Positions 63,996-64,000 of a DNA stretch of 64,000 nt are shown here, piece after piece. The position numbers were made by a program, and so were the translations under genes. Numbering within the stretch: the stretch's first letter is position 1; each line of letters begins with the position of its first letter. This DNA is from Isoetes taiwanensis (Eukaryota; Streptophyta; Lycopodiopsida; Isoetales; Isoetaceae): contig JAJEKV010000013.1 in NCBI GenBank assembly GCA_021234155.1, positions 14,051,877 through 14,115,876 on the forward strand, read 5' to 3'. The notes beneath the pieces are model-generated. The model saw nothing but the letters and a program-made list of their open reading frames with translations. It was not told where the DNA came from and did not search any database.

Positions 63996-64000
63996 AAGAG

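Larger units (their letters stand above)
60961..64000 (+). mobile_element. 5'-truncated chromovirus copy, + strand, reaching the window end
   Basis: Begins inside gag directly at the junction and continues through protease, RT and RNase H into the integrase zinc region. From 62843 to about 63987 it repeats, in opposite orientation, 60960 down to about 59835 of the - strand copy. No 5' LTR or primer site is present. Confidence 0.85.

Overview
The window is nuclear DNA of a land plant. It carries two secretory class III peroxidases with the conserved four-exon structure, a chloroplast-import (TOC159-family) GTPase, and many plant-type Ty3/gypsy chromoviruses. Introns are GT-AG and intergenic DNA is AT-rich. 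The sequence does not settle the lineage. The unusual DNA-transposon-like proteins at 3-9 kb would fit a seed-free plant such as a fern, but that is only a guess.

Layout. 1-9.4 kb: a decayed accessory block. The + strand holds a multi-exon C48 (Ulp1-like) peptidase remnant, an FCP1-like (HAD) remnant and unassigned fragments. Facing them on the - strand is a broken gene with a transposase-like FAENYT motif. Clusters of GTACAT words lie through the block. 9.4-13.1 kb: non-coding DNA with diverged tandem repeats. 13.2-22.6 kb: two tandem peroxidase genes. The second has a complete 5,009-bp Ty3/gypsy element (239-bp LTRs, GAATG target duplication) in intron 3. 22.6-31.4 kb: mostly non-coding, with a LINE ORF1-like remnant, a 46-bp perfect hairpin, a ~730-bp foldback element and an orphan exon resembling the lipoyl-domain start of pyruvate dehydrogenase E2. 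31.7-34.0 kb: an intronless TOC90/TOC159-type gene. 34-42.6 kb: non-coding DNA with small repeats and one possible Cys-rich small gene.

42,650-55,953 is one 13.3-kb LTR retrotransposon with 1.68-kb LTRs and a CATTT target duplication. Besides gag, protease, RT, RNase H, integrase and chromodomain remnants, it has about 4.5 kb of extra coding sequence between the 5' LTR and gag: an unknown basic ORF leading into a histone H3.3-type domain, an unknown 469-residue ORF, and an unknown acidic ORF. Good splice acceptors precede several of these ORFs. This is the most unusual object in the window.

55.96-64 kb: flanking DNA, then two truncated copies of another chromovirus joined head to head at 60,960/60,961. 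They form a long inverted repeat with a gag-protease spacer.

Intact host genes appear limited to the two peroxidases and the TOC GTPase. Nearly everything else is mobile DNA or its remains.
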